Below the pieces are notes generated by a model. It had not been told where the DNA came from. It did no database searches and saw only the letters and a list, made by a program, of their open reading frames with translations. A stretch of 64,000 nt of DNA, from NCBI GenBank assembly GCA_031763025.1, contig JASSKH010000003.1, forward strand, positions 4,640,718 through 4,704,717. The letters run 5' to 3'. The DNA is from Macrocystis pyrifera (taxonomy: Eukaryota > Sar > Phaeophyceae > Laminariales > Laminariaceae). Position 1 is the stretch's first letter. Each line of letters opens with the position of its first letter. A program made the translations under genes and the position numbers. This document shows, one piece after another, positions 24,201 through 30,373 of this stretch.

Positions 24201-27200
24201 GTTTGTCGGTAAGAGTAGTTAGAAAATACGCTACGTCGTCAAACAGCAGACCGTCATGCTGTACTGCTGTTAGCTTGTGCCGGGTATCGTACGTCCCGCT
24301 GACGCCAGCACGCGGCTCAGCAGGCTGTCCGTTCCTAAAGCGAAAGTATTACACGTATACATGGATAGCTCTGCAGTACGTACAGTAGCTCCACCCAGCA
24401 AACGCTTCTGTTGTACCCTGAACGGCTCTTTATCCCACGCTCCACCACAGGCAAGACTACGGTGGCCAAGCTCTACGCTGGGATTTTGGCGGACCTTGGC
24501 CTCCTCTCGAAGGGCGAGGTGGTGCTCAAGACCGCATCGGATTTCATTGGGCAGCACATCGGCGAGAGCGAGGTCCAAACTCGTGCCATTCTTAAAGCAT
24601 CGGAGGGCTGCGTTCTTGTCATCGACGAAGCTTACTCCCTGCTGGGTACCTCGCATTCGGCGGACCCCTTCCGAGTGGCCGTCGTGGACACTTTAGTGGA
24701 GCAGATCCAGAACGTCCCCGGCGAGGACCGGTGCGTGTTGCTACTGGGGTATCGCGCCGAGATGGAGGAGTTCATGAGGAAGGCTAACCCCGGACTCGCT
24801 CGCCGCTTTGCGATGGACAACGCCTTCAACTTCGAGGACTACACGGGTGCGTTAACCATACATATTGTGCGATCCGTTTGGCGTTGCGTCATCTGTTGCA
24901 GGCGTCAGGGCTTGCTTCGGTTGCTCTAGTTTTAACGCCTGCTTTGAAAAATATTTTCACCCTTGCTACTCCAGCGGATCCATTGAATCAATGCAGCAGG
25001 AAACACAATACACAGAGAGCGCGCAGCGTTCATAGCACCTGTTGTCGCGCTGAGAATCAAACCCAAAAGGTAGGCCACATGGCCCAAGTAAATAGTCTTG
25101 AGCGTGCATCCACGCGTCGCGCCGCCTCGAGTATGTGTCGTTGATCACTACAGTACATTCACAGCTATCGCGGCAGCCCCCAAACAAATGCCCTGACACG
25201 AAACGATTATTCAACCTTTCCTCTTCTTGTCACCGACCCCTCCTGTGGCTGTGGAATACACTGTAGATGAGGACCTTTTGTCCATCCTTCGCCTGAAGCT
25301 GAAGAGCGAGCAGCTGACGGCAGGGGTGGACTCTCTCATAGCCGCCGCTGCCGTGCTGAGGGAGAGCCGGCTGACGGCTTCGCATTTCGGAAACGGTGGG
25401 GAGGTGGCTAACCTACTGAGCGAGGCCAAGCTCCGGAAGGAAAAACGCCGGGGCGATGGCTCGATAGAATCCAGGCAAGCCGTCGGAAGGCACACCATGG
25501 TTGGTGGTGGACACGTTGCCGTGATAGAGGTGGTAATACTTTGTTGCCTTGCAAGGCAAATATTTGTGCCTGATGGAGGTTACCCAACCGAGTAAATCAC
25601 CCAATGTCGCTGGGAGCACCATTTGTGTTGCACAATATTCTTGAGCTCCTACCGTAAGCTTATGTGGAACAGTGCCGCGGTTTGGGTTTCACTTTTGTTT
25701 TCCTTCTGAGGCAATATTCTCCGACCGGTTGACCTTCTAAAGTGAACAACTGTTAGTGTACCGGCTAAAACGATAACTCGACCGCAGTCGGATGTTCGTT
25801 TTAGGATTACTACTGTAGTAGCGTGTATATGTCGGTAGGGGTTGCGCAAACAAAACCTCTCCGAAGTCATATTTTGGGGGTCCAGACCCACGCACATATT
25901 TGTTCACAAGTCAGTTTGGACTTGCTGCAGGTGTTGGTCCTACTTACTTGAGGAGCCTCAGGAACAAGTACAGTAGGTGCTACGTGATACCCCCGCTTCA
26001 GCAGTGGTTGATACTGCTGTAAGGTTTTCCAAAGGGTGGGGAATACGCGATACCAGTGGCACGGTCTTTCGAGAGGAAAACCCAGATACGAAGAGGTCGT
26101 GGTCTCTGCGTTGAGAGAGGGAGTAGCTGTGGACACGGGTTATCATACGTTGGTTCTATTTTTTTGCCATTTATTTCCTGGGCGTATTGATTGTATATGT
26201 GCGTGCTTGCGTTTTTTTTTCTTGGTTTTCTTTCTGAGGCAGTAGTAGTGCTCTGTCGTGGACGGCGCTCTCTGTGTTACTCCCCCGCTGACTCTGCTGT
26301 AGCGAAGACGATAGAAGAGAGAAGGCGAGCCCTGCCCCACACAAGGTCATTCAAACAACCTGACTCGCCCAATACCAAATATTCGCGAGCAGTGGCAAAA
26401 CCATACTTAAGGTATTATACCGGCATATGCTATGGTTTTACATCTTTGCAGTAGTTGATCACCTCGCCGTGCGCATCGCACTACGTACCGCGCGACAGGC
26501 TCGACCCGGAGATCTTGCCTCGTGACTTCGACCCGGCATACGGCGACGCCCCCCCCGACGGTGCGACGCTCGAGGAGGACTTGTTCGGGGACCTCATCGG
26601 CTGCGACGCTATTAAGATTCAGCTGAGGAGAATCAGGTCCACTTTTGTACACGCCGAGAAGGTTGGCCGCGATCCTCGTCAGGTGGGTGCTCCGTGAAAT
26701 AAGTCTTGTCCACATTGTGTTGGGTTGTTGACACCCGCCCGGCTGTAATGTTTGTTTTAGTCAGAAAAGCACCCTGTACAGCAAAACGTGCAAGCAAGCA
26801 TGCGGGCGCGCAACTATCTCACCGCCCCTCCCACCAAAGATCTAAGATGGCACCCAATGTCTTTCGGAAGGGTCTCTGCCGCTACAGCTTCGCCGCACTT
26901 GGTTTTCGAACAGCTTTGTCGCTACGGCGTTAGAGCCTATCGTGTAGCCCAGACCAGAAACACAACGAACGCAAGACTCCGGAACAGCTAGTCGCGGTTC
27001 CGAACGGTTTCTTACACGGGAAACAACCCGAGGAACCAAGTGGACCACATTCATCGTCAGCCGCTATGTTTCTCGAACACACGAACAGCATTAGTGTTAC
27101 GGTACGTAACCTCAACAATGTCCGCTTCCGCCCAATGCTCCGATTGCTCCCTCCCGCTCACGCTCATCGTCAGCCTCTATGTTTCTCGAACGCACGGACA

Positions 27201-30200
27201 GCATTAGTGTTACGGTACGTCACCTCAACAAATGCCCGCTTCCGCCCAATGCTCCGATTGCTTCCTCCCGCTCACGCTCTCTCAGACGTTGAATCTGAAC
27301 TTTCGGTTCACAGGCGCCCCGGGCACAGGCAAGACCACGATTGCCCAACGCCTCGGTCGCATGTTCAAGCAGCTACGCCTTCTCGGTTCGGACGAGGTGG
27401 TGTCCTGCTCTCCGTCTGACTTTATCACCGGGTGAGTGCTTGAACTCAACCACCAAATTGGGGGGGGGAATACTATTCGAGTGGCACGGCCCTGATGGGG
27501 TCCAGTGCTGCAAGTGGGGCACTGCTGTTGTCGGTTGCTCGAAGCCAAATCTGAGCTCGGAAACACGAGGTTTGCGCCCACCGTTGGTTGAGTCTAAGAC
27601 CATAGTCTAAGACTATCCCCGCGTGCAGTTCCGTTATGTAACCATACGGCCTGCTGCATATACAGTACTACTTGGTGCCTACGACGTGCGCTTCTTCTCT
27701 TTCGTGTCCGATTTAGCAACGGCTAGAACCCACAGACAAACATGACACCACATCGAATGCATCCTCCCATGCGGTGCACACATCATGAACTCGGTTGCGC
27801 TTTTGTTCGTTCTTTGGCGCTGTCGCGAAAACGCACGGCTGGGGTTTGTAGCTACATCGGTCAAGCCGCCATCAAGACAAAGGGGATGATGGACAAGGCT
27901 ATCGGCAAGGTCCTCTTCATCGATGAGGCGTATGGCCTGAACCCCCACCAAACCGGGTCGCACGGGGCGACCTTTATGCAGGAGGTGCGAGGGTGATCGA
28001 CGTTTTGTCGGGCGTAGCTTTAGACCCGTGACATGCACGATATAGAGGTACTGTGGCACGTTTTTTGCCATATCAACTTCGACTCATGGGGCTCCTTAAG
28101 GGCACCGAAGATCCACTTAGTAAGGCCTTCCCCATTGAGGCATAAGCCTTATCATATTTATACCTAGGCCATGGCACTGCACATGTTGACTCATGATCGG
28201 TCAGGACTTGGTAAAGATATAGAACCTCCCCCGTCCAGAAACCTCAGAAAAACCCAGCGTCCCTCTTCCGTAGCGATCGGTATTTGGTCACCGAGCACCC
28301 ATAAAAATCCGCGGCCAGGCCTTCCAGGTCAAACCCGCGCTCTGCACCCCCCCCCCCGCGCCGCCCCCCCCCCCTCGGCTCATCTGCCTGCCTGCAGCCC
28401 TGCGCAGCCAGCTCGCTCGGGTGAATATTGAACTCTCAAAGACAACGACGTTCGTGAGTCGACCTGGTGTATAGAGGCTTTGCTCCACAAGCGTTTCTCC
28501 CGCTCCCCCCCCGTTGCATCCTATATCGTCTGACCTCCATTTCAGGCTGTAGACCAGCTGGTCCAGTGTCTCACGGACGACAAGTACAAGGGGAATATGG
28601 TGGTCGTCGTGGCTGGGTACGCCCATGACATCGACGGCCTCATGCAGTCCAATCCGGGACTTGCCAGCCGCTTCCCGGAGACGTTGCACTTCCCAAGCTT
28701 CGACGTGCAGGACTCCAGCCGCTTGCTCGAGGCCGCACTGAAGAAAGGGTTCAACACGGACTTTACGCCCGACGCTGCGGCCACGCTGCCGGAGTTGCTA
28801 CCACCTCTAGTGCAGGTAAGAGCCAGTCATAGCCAGCCACAGAAGGAGCGATCAGGACAAGTTCCAAATTCCGTTTTCGATGTATGTCAGTTTGTCTCTT
28901 GCTTTCTTCTCTCCATCTTAATCTTCAACTCTATCTCTCTTCCTCTCTCTCTATTTCAATCTTCAACACTATCTCTCTTTATCTCTCTCCCTCTCGCCTC
29001 CGGGGTTGACAAGAAGCGTCTGTCCAGGCACTACTCTGTCTAGACACCAAGTGAAACGTTGTTCTAGACTTTTAACAGCCAGCCCTTGGTCTGGTTTCTT
29101 CGGGCCCTCCAGCAATCTCCTCTTGGACACGAACCGGTACCATGCCGTACCTCATCAGCAAGTTGCCTTAAAACTATCGCACGTCTCTAACTTTACTAAT
29201 CGCTGTGAAGATCGAATGCCATTCTGCAGGCGCAGAATTACTCGATAGGGGGAGGGAACGAACGGTTGAGGAACCGCACTCACCTCGCGATTTGTCTTCA
29301 CCAAAACCCCCGTCGATGCCCACGCGCAGGCCCCTCGCTTCGGCAACGGCCGCACCATCACCGACCTGGCCAAACGGATCTTCACGGAGGTCGGGATGAG
29401 GGTGGGCGACGAGGGCGGTGGTAGCATCGGCGGGCGAACACGTAAACACCGAAGCGACCCAAGGGCTTCAGTCGACGACGTTCGCCGTTCTGCCGACGCC
29501 GTCCTAGCTCAGATGACCGATGGTGGTGCCGGCGACACGCCCACCGCCCAAGGCGCTAACGGCAGCAGCGCTCCCCCGGTTGCTTCGTTCAGCACTAGAA
29601 GCGAGGCACCCAAAACAACGACCACGACGGCATCGACAGCGACGTCGCCTCCGGAGGAGATGGCGTGCGACAATTCCTCCGTGGAAGAAGGAGAGGGGAA
29701 GGAAGACTACAAGGAAGTTTTTCAAGACCTGGACCCGTTTCAAGACCTGGACCCGTTCCTTAACGAGAAGGACGCACAAACCCTGCAAAGAGCGTACGAG
29801 ATAGCGGGCATTCCCGACGATAGCTCCAAGCTCAGCAAACACGTCGAGCAGGCCACCGAGGACCTTCGGCGCGCCCTCCTCCTCCCCCCCTCGTCGAACG
29901 GAGGGGTGGGCCTCTCCGCAGAACAAGCGCGGGCGTTTCTGCAGAGGGTGGGCACCGACAGAGCGGCACTATCGCACCTCAGGAAGGAGGCCCTCGATAC
30001 CGTGGCGAAGCATGATTCTGACGAGGTTGACGCCAAGCGCGCGGCGGAAGAGGCGGGCGCCGAGTTCGACGAGGCGGAGTCCTCCGGAGAGTTCGACGAT
30101 GACAAGCTCGCCCTCCTGCTACTGGCCAAACGAGCCAAGGAGGAGGCGCTGAGGAAGCTCGAAGAGCAGAGGAGGGTAGAACTAGCGAAGGAAGTGGCGG

Positions 30201-30373
30201 CACAGACCGCTATTCAGCGAATGGGAAAGTGTGTAGCAGGCTTTAAGTGGCACCGGGTGGGGAGCGGCTGGAGGTGCGCAGGAGGCACTCACTTTCTGTC
30301 GGGCAATGCTGTCGCTGTTGAGATAGCTCGTGGGAACATATCGTATCTGTGTGAGTCGATGCGTTGGTCCTGA
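1..30373 (+). CDS. Giant fusion protein: UPF1/ZNFX1-like SF1 helicase + NF-X1 zinc finger + three CbxX/CfxQ AAA+ modules (5' partial)
   Basis: Eighteen exons can be joined with matching phases: 1-233, 4563-4990, 6434-6944, 8536-8690, 10448-10699, 11679-11952, 13650-13773, 15659-15931, 19950-21769, 22663-23075, 23497-24167, 24451-24846, 25267-25474, 26499-26682, 27286-27431, 27852-27984, 28546-28815, 29330-30373. They give about 2,510 residues; the N-terminus lies before the window. Residues 1-720 (counted from the window start) form an SF1 helicase with motifs [65 protein letters not shown] and [10 protein letters not shown]. An NF-X1 type zinc finger follows, then a coiled coil, then AAA+ modules with GNPGTGKTT, GNPGTGKTT and GAPGTGKTT Walker A motifs. 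Known family facts: ZNFX1-like helicases act on RNA in silencing or antiviral defence, and CbxX proteins are AAA+ remodellers. A joint RNA-surveillance or defence role is inference. Exon 11 shows two frame changes, so the gene may be damaged or misassembled. Confidence 0.9.
1005..1530 (+). repeat. Dispersed repeat family R, copy a
   Basis: About 520 bp that recurs inverted at 38085-38610. Shared landmarks in order are an outer poly-C tract, ctctcactgcgtgagc, a poly-T tract followed by gcggttaccacggctgg, and gtcggtgaaaacccgac near the other end. Shorter copies lie at 11374-11525 and 40785-40872. No coding or clear terminal repeat was seen, so it is probably a non-autonomous element. Confidence 0.8.
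1600..1895. repeat. Foldback (inverted repeat) in intron 1
   Basis: The left arm around 1610-1690 and the right arm around 1815-1895 are imperfect reverse complements. They share cagaat..aaacaaaccg and gctgtgatca..acag segments. The arms are about 75-80 bp with about 125 bp between. This is MITE-like, with no coding. Confidence 0.6.
4563..4990 (+). CDS. Exon 2: second half of Walker A, motif Ia
   Basis: The acceptor tttccag| is followed by gc aca gga aag, which completes GPPG|TGKS in phase 1. The exon then shows [19 protein letters not shown] (motif Ia) and [10 protein letters not shown]. An acidic segment [15 protein letters not shown] lies near the end. The donor is taken at AAG|gtacag (4990) in phase 0; a second donor about 9 bases further, cgg|gtagcg, is also possible. 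Confidence 0.88.
4991..6433 (+). other. Intron 2
   Basis: Right after the donor lie two diverged copies of a ~130-bp unit (5011-5142 and 5143-5275). The middle (about 5495-5775) is AT-rich with short inverted motifs. The 3' part (about 6280-6430) is a long C/T-rich tract ahead of the exon 3 acceptor. Confidence 0.7.
5011..5275. repeat. Diverged tandem duplication, ~130 bp x 2
   Basis: Both units follow the order gtagtag..agagttg.ggtgg, then a 'tcaa.tttcga' block, 'tttaccgacac' / 'tttatcgacac', and 'ttttgtcag.agctt'. Identity looks roughly 70 percent by eye. Confidence 0.6.
6434..6944 (+). CDS. Exon 3: helicase insert domain and Walker B (VVVEEAAEV)
   Basis: The acceptor cttcacag| starts phase 0 with [20 protein letters not shown] Gln/Arg-rich stretch of about 25 residues follows (absent from the duplicate at 61.0 kb), then a helical segment with [19 protein letters not shown], then [17 protein letters not shown] and the Walker B region [15 protein letters not shown]. 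The donor atg ata g|gtgaga splits the glycine of [10 protein letters not shown] in phase 1. Confidence 0.9.
6945..8535 (+). other. Intron 3
   Basis: It contains the 'ttccaag' minisatellite (7135-7440). Near 8130-8210 there is a short inverted motif, gaccgcagtcccgt and aacgggactgcag. Nothing coding was found. Confidence 0.65.
7135..7440. repeat. Degenerate ~22-bp minisatellite
   Basis: About twelve to fourteen spaced copies of a unit like 'gtactctaattccaagtaat', each with the core ttccaag or ttccacg. The spacing is near 20-25 bp and copies drift toward the 3' end. Confidence 0.7.
8536..8690 (+). CDS. Exon 4: helicase motif III region (GDHKQLRP ... QHRMPPE)
   Basis: The acceptor gtgaacag| is followed by [19 protein letters not shown], then [20 protein letters not shown] and LQHRMPPE. 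These are the conserved segments linking motif III to the second RecA domain in UPF1-like helicases. The length is 155 bases, ending in phase 0 at GAG|gtcagt. The 61.98-kb copy is 154 bases and frameshifted. Confidence 0.92.
9432..9504. mobile_element. Short Stowaway/mariner-like MITE
   Basis: A 73-bp segment with inverted ends ctctgtcc / ggacagag. The left end continues ggaaatatagggacgg, the familiar Tc1/mariner-type MITE terminus. It lies 27 bp before a P-family MITE. Confidence 0.6.
9532..9636. mobile_element. P-family palindromic MITE, copy 1
   Basis: About 105 bp that reads from ttacgggggaccatagtaaa inward to aataggtaaa and out through ataccataggtcctatt to ggacccccgtaa. The whole unit is a near palindrome with no coding. 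At least ten relatives lie in this window. Confidence 0.85.
9965..10012. repeat. (ATCGAT)n microsatellite
   Basis: A run of tatata followed by repeated atatcgat units. It is low complexity. Confidence 0.85.
10448..10699 (+). CDS. Exon 5: helicase domain 2, first part
   Basis: The acceptor ctccaag| begins [18 protein letters not shown], continuing the MPPE|I sequence of the family. [15 protein letters not shown], a short disordered stretch and [24 protein letters not shown] follow. The donor CAG|gtgaga is phase 0. The exon is 84 codons with no internal stop. Confidence 0.9.
10700..11678 (+). other. Intron 5
   Basis: It contains a C-homopolymer near 11048-11060, a shorter copy of repeat family R (11374-11525) and C-rich sequence before the exon 6 acceptor. 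No coding sequence was recognised. Confidence 0.6.
11374..11525 (+). repeat. Dispersed repeat family R, copy d (partial, diverged)
   Basis: It shares 'gcgcttcgcgctt', 'acaagcaatg', 'ggtcggtaaaaatcc' and 'gcattgtagagatgcgag' with the copy at 1.42-1.52 kb in the same orientation. Only the inner end of the family is present. Confidence 0.65.
11679..11952 (+). CDS. Exon 6: helicase motif IV (VLTPYLAQL) and Gly-rich insert
   Basis: The acceptor gagctcag| gives [20 protein letters not shown], the motif IV region. A Gly/Ser-rich low-complexity insert of about 45 residues then leads to PKVRVST. The donor acg g|gtgag leaves phase 1 and splits the TVDNYQGEE motif. In the copy at 63.67 kb the AG of this acceptor is missing at the matching place. 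Confidence 0.87.
11953..13649 (+). other. Intron 6
   Basis: It contains a long gatacc microsatellite (12700-12895) and short 'gtcgaa' motifs near 12290-12345. The last ~180 bp (13470-13649) are conserved in the minus-strand fragment at 42.27-42.44 kb. A box-A-like string lies at 13174-13188. Confidence 0.6.
12700..12895. repeat. (GATACC/CGATAC)n interrupted microsatellite
   Basis: About 195 bp of gatacc, gatacg and gatatc hexamers. It creates spurious open frames rich in Tyr, Arg and Ser on both strands, which I do not treat as genes. Confidence 0.9.
13650..13773 (+). CDS. Exon 7: helicase motifs V and VI ([10 protein letters not shown] ... NVAISRAR)
   Basis: The acceptor tctccaag| is followed by tc gat aac, completing [39 protein letters not shown] follows, carrying the arginine of motif VI. 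The length is 124 bases and the donor cag|gtaagt is phase 2. A 124-base copy of the same exon lies at 42145-42268 on the minus strand. Confidence 0.92.
14474..14651. mobile_element. Stowaway-like MITE carrying a nested P MITE
   Basis: The outer ends ctctgtccacaaatagg and tttatggacagag face each other across 178 bp. Most of the interior is a P-family MITE (14508-14611). With the insert removed the outer element would be about 75 bp, matching the one at 9432-9504. Confidence 0.65.
14508..14611. mobile_element. P-family palindromic MITE, copy 2 (nested)
   Basis: It starts attacgggggaccatagtta and ends ctacggccccccgtga. It is inserted inside the Stowaway-like element. Confidence 0.8.
14684..14790. 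mobile_element. Diverged relative of P MITE
   Basis: It has ends gcgggggaacacaagtgatc and acttgtgctcccccggcg, with the internal aggacc..tattattggtaaa and gggtcctgttt blocks of family P. The terminal 15 bp differ from the other copies, suggesting a subfamily. Confidence 0.65.
14841..15036. mobile_element. P MITE interrupted by another P MITE (copies 3 and 4)
   Basis: An outer copy begins caatacgggggaccacacag and stops at about 14883. A complete inner copy runs 14884-14991 (tattacggggg ... ggaccccggtgata). Outer sequence resumes (aagaatagggaaatattta) and fades by about 15036. Confidence 0.7.
15659..15931 (+). CDS. Exon 8: end of helicase and first half of NF-X1 zinc finger
   Basis: The acceptor cccaag| gives [18 protein letters not shown], the usual strand after motif [28 protein letters not shown] follows, then [18 protein letters not shown], which matches the NF-X1 finger pattern (Cys, then GHPCPRRC). 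The donor cgcag|gtgcaa is phase 2; the next exon supplies RCHPG. Confidence 0.9.
16632..17148. mobile_element. Long-TIR non-autonomous element
   Basis: The left end (cttgccatccg ... gcagcatgaacttcaccgtt ... cctgaaag) and the right end (ctttcagg ... aacggtgaagctcatgctgc ... cggatggcaag) are inverted copies over about 85-100 bp. The interior is AT-rich with no recognisable transposase. The left TIR contains a 25-bp tandem duplication (16661-16710). A related fragment lies at 4334-4372. Confidence 0.75.
17790..18490. repeat. Large inverted duplication (foldback), ~300-bp arms
   Basis: The left arm 17790-18090 and right arm 18160-18490 are imperfect reverse complements around a ~70-bp loop. Shared blocks include ggagctcatatctgccctg, gggagcacaccaaggag and cgccccgaaggaggacac. 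Both arms translate, on opposite strands, to related peptides ([14 protein letters not shown] and [13 protein letters not shown]). This could be two head-to-head fragments of one old element, or a hairpin RNA source. The peptide family was not recognised. Confidence 0.8.
19950..21769 (+). CDS. Exon 9: NF-X1 finger second half, coiled coil, linker, start of AAA+ module 1
   Basis: The acceptor gctccag| continues RR|CHPGDDQ, then [11 protein letters not shown] and LPCRPC complete the Cys/His pattern. About 100 residues of Glu/Arg-rich coiled coil follow ([17 protein letters not shown] onward), then Gly/Ser/Lys-rich linker. A helical region resembling repeat helices ([35 protein letters not shown]) comes next, with a Gly/Asp-rich spacer. 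The exon ends [17 protein letters not shown] and [10 protein letters not shown], the N-lobe of a CbxX-type module. The phase-1 donor lies inside the last glycine of the Walker A motif. Confidence 0.9.
21770..22662 (+). other. Intron 9
   Basis: It lies inside the Walker A motif of AAA+ module 1 (GNPGTG|K). No repeats of note were seen. A C/T-rich stretch (22540-22620) precedes the acceptor gctag. Confidence 0.75.
22663..23075 (+). CDS. Exon 10: AAA+ module 1, Walker A lysine to Walker B
   Basis: The acceptor gctag| gives [19 protein letters not shown]. An unusually long charged and Thr/Ala/Gly-rich insert of about 85 residues sits between the Walker A and B motifs, then [22 protein letters not shown], the Walker B. 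The donor GAG|gtgggt is phase 0. Modules 2 and 3 lack the insert. Confidence 0.88.
23076..23496 (+). other. Intron 10
   Basis: It splits FVDE|AYTL of module 1 in phase 0. It is G-rich near the donor, with a g/c-rich patch at 23289-23306 and a C run ahead of the acceptor. Nothing else was recognised. Confidence 0.7.
23497..24167 (+). CDS. Exon 11: AAA+ module 1 C-half and module 2 N-half; two apparent frame changes
   Basis: It begins [19 protein letters not shown], then [16 protein letters not shown] and GLPSRF (arginine-finger region). Homology then moves to another frame after a run of six C near 23666-23672 ([19 protein letters not shown]) and moves again before about 23800, where [20 protein letters not shown] and [11 protein letters not shown] resume. 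Each step is what one missing base would give. The rest reads cleanly to module 2: [19 protein letters not shown] and MIGNPGTG, with a phase-1 donor. Sequencing or assembly error, true frameshift, or an unseen tiny intron are all possible. Confidence 0.75.
24451..24846 (+). CDS. Exon 12: AAA+ module 2 core
   Basis: The acceptor ccaccacag| gives [36 protein letters not shown] follows, then [14 protein letters not shown] (Walker B), [16 protein letters not shown] (sensor 1 area) and NPGLARRF (arginine finger). It ends FNFEDYT with donor acg g|gtgcgt in phase 1. All motifs for ATP hydrolysis appear intact. Confidence 0.92.
24847..25266 (+). other. Intron 12
   Basis: A phase-1 intron between FEDYT and DEDLL. 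No repeat or coding signal was seen. Confidence 0.75.
25267..25474 (+). CDS. Exon 13: AAA+ module 2 lid domain, probable GC donor
   Basis: The acceptor actgtag| completes [19 protein letters not shown] and runs to [16 protein letters not shown], the C-terminal lid signature of CbxX proteins. The only donor whose phase (2) fits the next exon is tccag|gcaagc at 25474/25475, a GC-AG intron with the usual GCAAG context. A GT donor further on would give the wrong phase. Confidence 0.75.
25475..26498 (+). other. Intron 13 (probable GC-AG)
   Basis: The donor is ag|gcaag and the acceptor cgacag|g; phase 2 on both sides. The interior has no recognised feature beyond short T-rich tracts near 26160-26230. 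Confidence 0.6.
26499..26682 (+). CDS. Exon 14: N-terminal part of AAA+ module 3
   Basis: From acceptor cgcgacag| it reads [17 protein letters not shown], then [18 protein letters not shown] and [11 protein letters not shown]. This is the lead-in helix region of the third module. The donor cag|gtgggt is phase 0. The start rests on phase agreement with exon 13 and on loss of the open frame further upstream. Confidence 0.78.
26683..27285 (+). other. Intron 14
   Basis: Its last 235 bp are two tandem copies of a ~113-bp unit, described separately. Nothing else was recognised. Confidence 0.7.
27051..27280 (+). repeat. 113-bp tandem duplication at the 3' end of intron 14
   Basis: Unit 1 is 27051-27163 and unit 2 is 27164-27280. 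Both begin tcatcgtcagcc and share ctatgtttctcgaac, agcattagtgttacggtacg and cccaatgctccgattgct. They are over 90 percent alike, so the duplication is recent. It doubles the branch-point/pyrimidine region before exon 15. Confidence 0.9.
27286..27431 (+). CDS. Exon 15: AAA+ module 3 Walker A
   Basis: The acceptor ctctcag| gives [18 protein letters not shown], then [20 protein letters not shown] and SPSDFITG. Unlike modules 1 and 2, the Walker A motif is not interrupted. The donor acc gg|gtgagt is phase 2. The intron just upstream carries a 113-bp tandem duplication that includes this acceptor's upstream sequence. Confidence 0.92.
27432..27851 (+). other. Intron 15
   Basis: A phase-2 intron between FITG and YIGQ. 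No repeat was recognised. Confidence 0.75.
27852..27984 (+). CDS. Exon 16: AAA+ module 3 Walker B
   Basis: The acceptor tttgtag| completes [19 protein letters not shown], followed by [15 protein letters not shown] (Walker B) and GATFMQE. The donor GAG|gtgcga is phase 0. The next exon continues AVDQL, as in related modules. Confidence 0.92.
27985..28545 (+). other. Intron 16
   Basis: A phase-0 intron with C-homopolymers around 28350-28372. No coding or repeats were recognised. Confidence 0.7.
28546..28815 (+). CDS. Exon 17: AAA+ module 3 sensor and arginine-finger region
   Basis: The acceptor catttcag| begins [18 protein letters not shown], then [33 protein letters not shown] and [13 protein letters not shown]. 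It has exactly 90 codons, phase 0 at both ends, with a strong donor CAG|gtaaga. Confidence 0.93.
28816..29329 (+). other. Intron 17
   Basis: It contains a (ct)n-rich tract with a small internal duplication, atcttcaac..tatctctctt, at 28918-28995. Nothing else was recognised. Confidence 0.7.
29330..30373 (+). CDS. Exon 18 (last): module 3 lid, disordered linker, coiled coil, Cys/Trp/Gly C-terminus
   Basis: The acceptor gcgcag| gives [20 protein letters not shown] (lid of module 3). A Thr/Ser/Ala-rich linker follows with a small internal duplication (QDLDPF twice). A Glu/Ala/Lys-rich coiled coil spans about 29990-30200, then [20 protein letters not shown], a short motif often found at the C-terminus of CbxX-like proteins. 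The frame stays open to TGA at 30371-30373. Confidence 0.9.
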   Translation, partial: APRFGNGRTITDLAKRIFTEVGMRVGDEGGGSIGGRTRKHRSDPRASVDDVRRSADAVLAQMTDGGAGDTPTAQGANGSSAPPVASFSTRSEAPKTTTTTASTATSPPEEMACDNSSVEEGEGKEDYKEVFQDLDPFQDLDPFLNEKDAQTLQRAYEIAGIPDDSSKLSKHVEQATEDLRRALLLPPSSNGGVGLSAEQARAFLQRVGTDRAALSHLRKEALDTVAKHDSDEVDAKRAAEEAGAEFDEAESSGEFDDDKLALLLLAKRAKEEALRKLEEQRRVELAKEVAAQTAIQRMGKCVAGFKWHRVGSGWRCAGGTHFLSGNAVAVEIARGNISYLCESMRWS

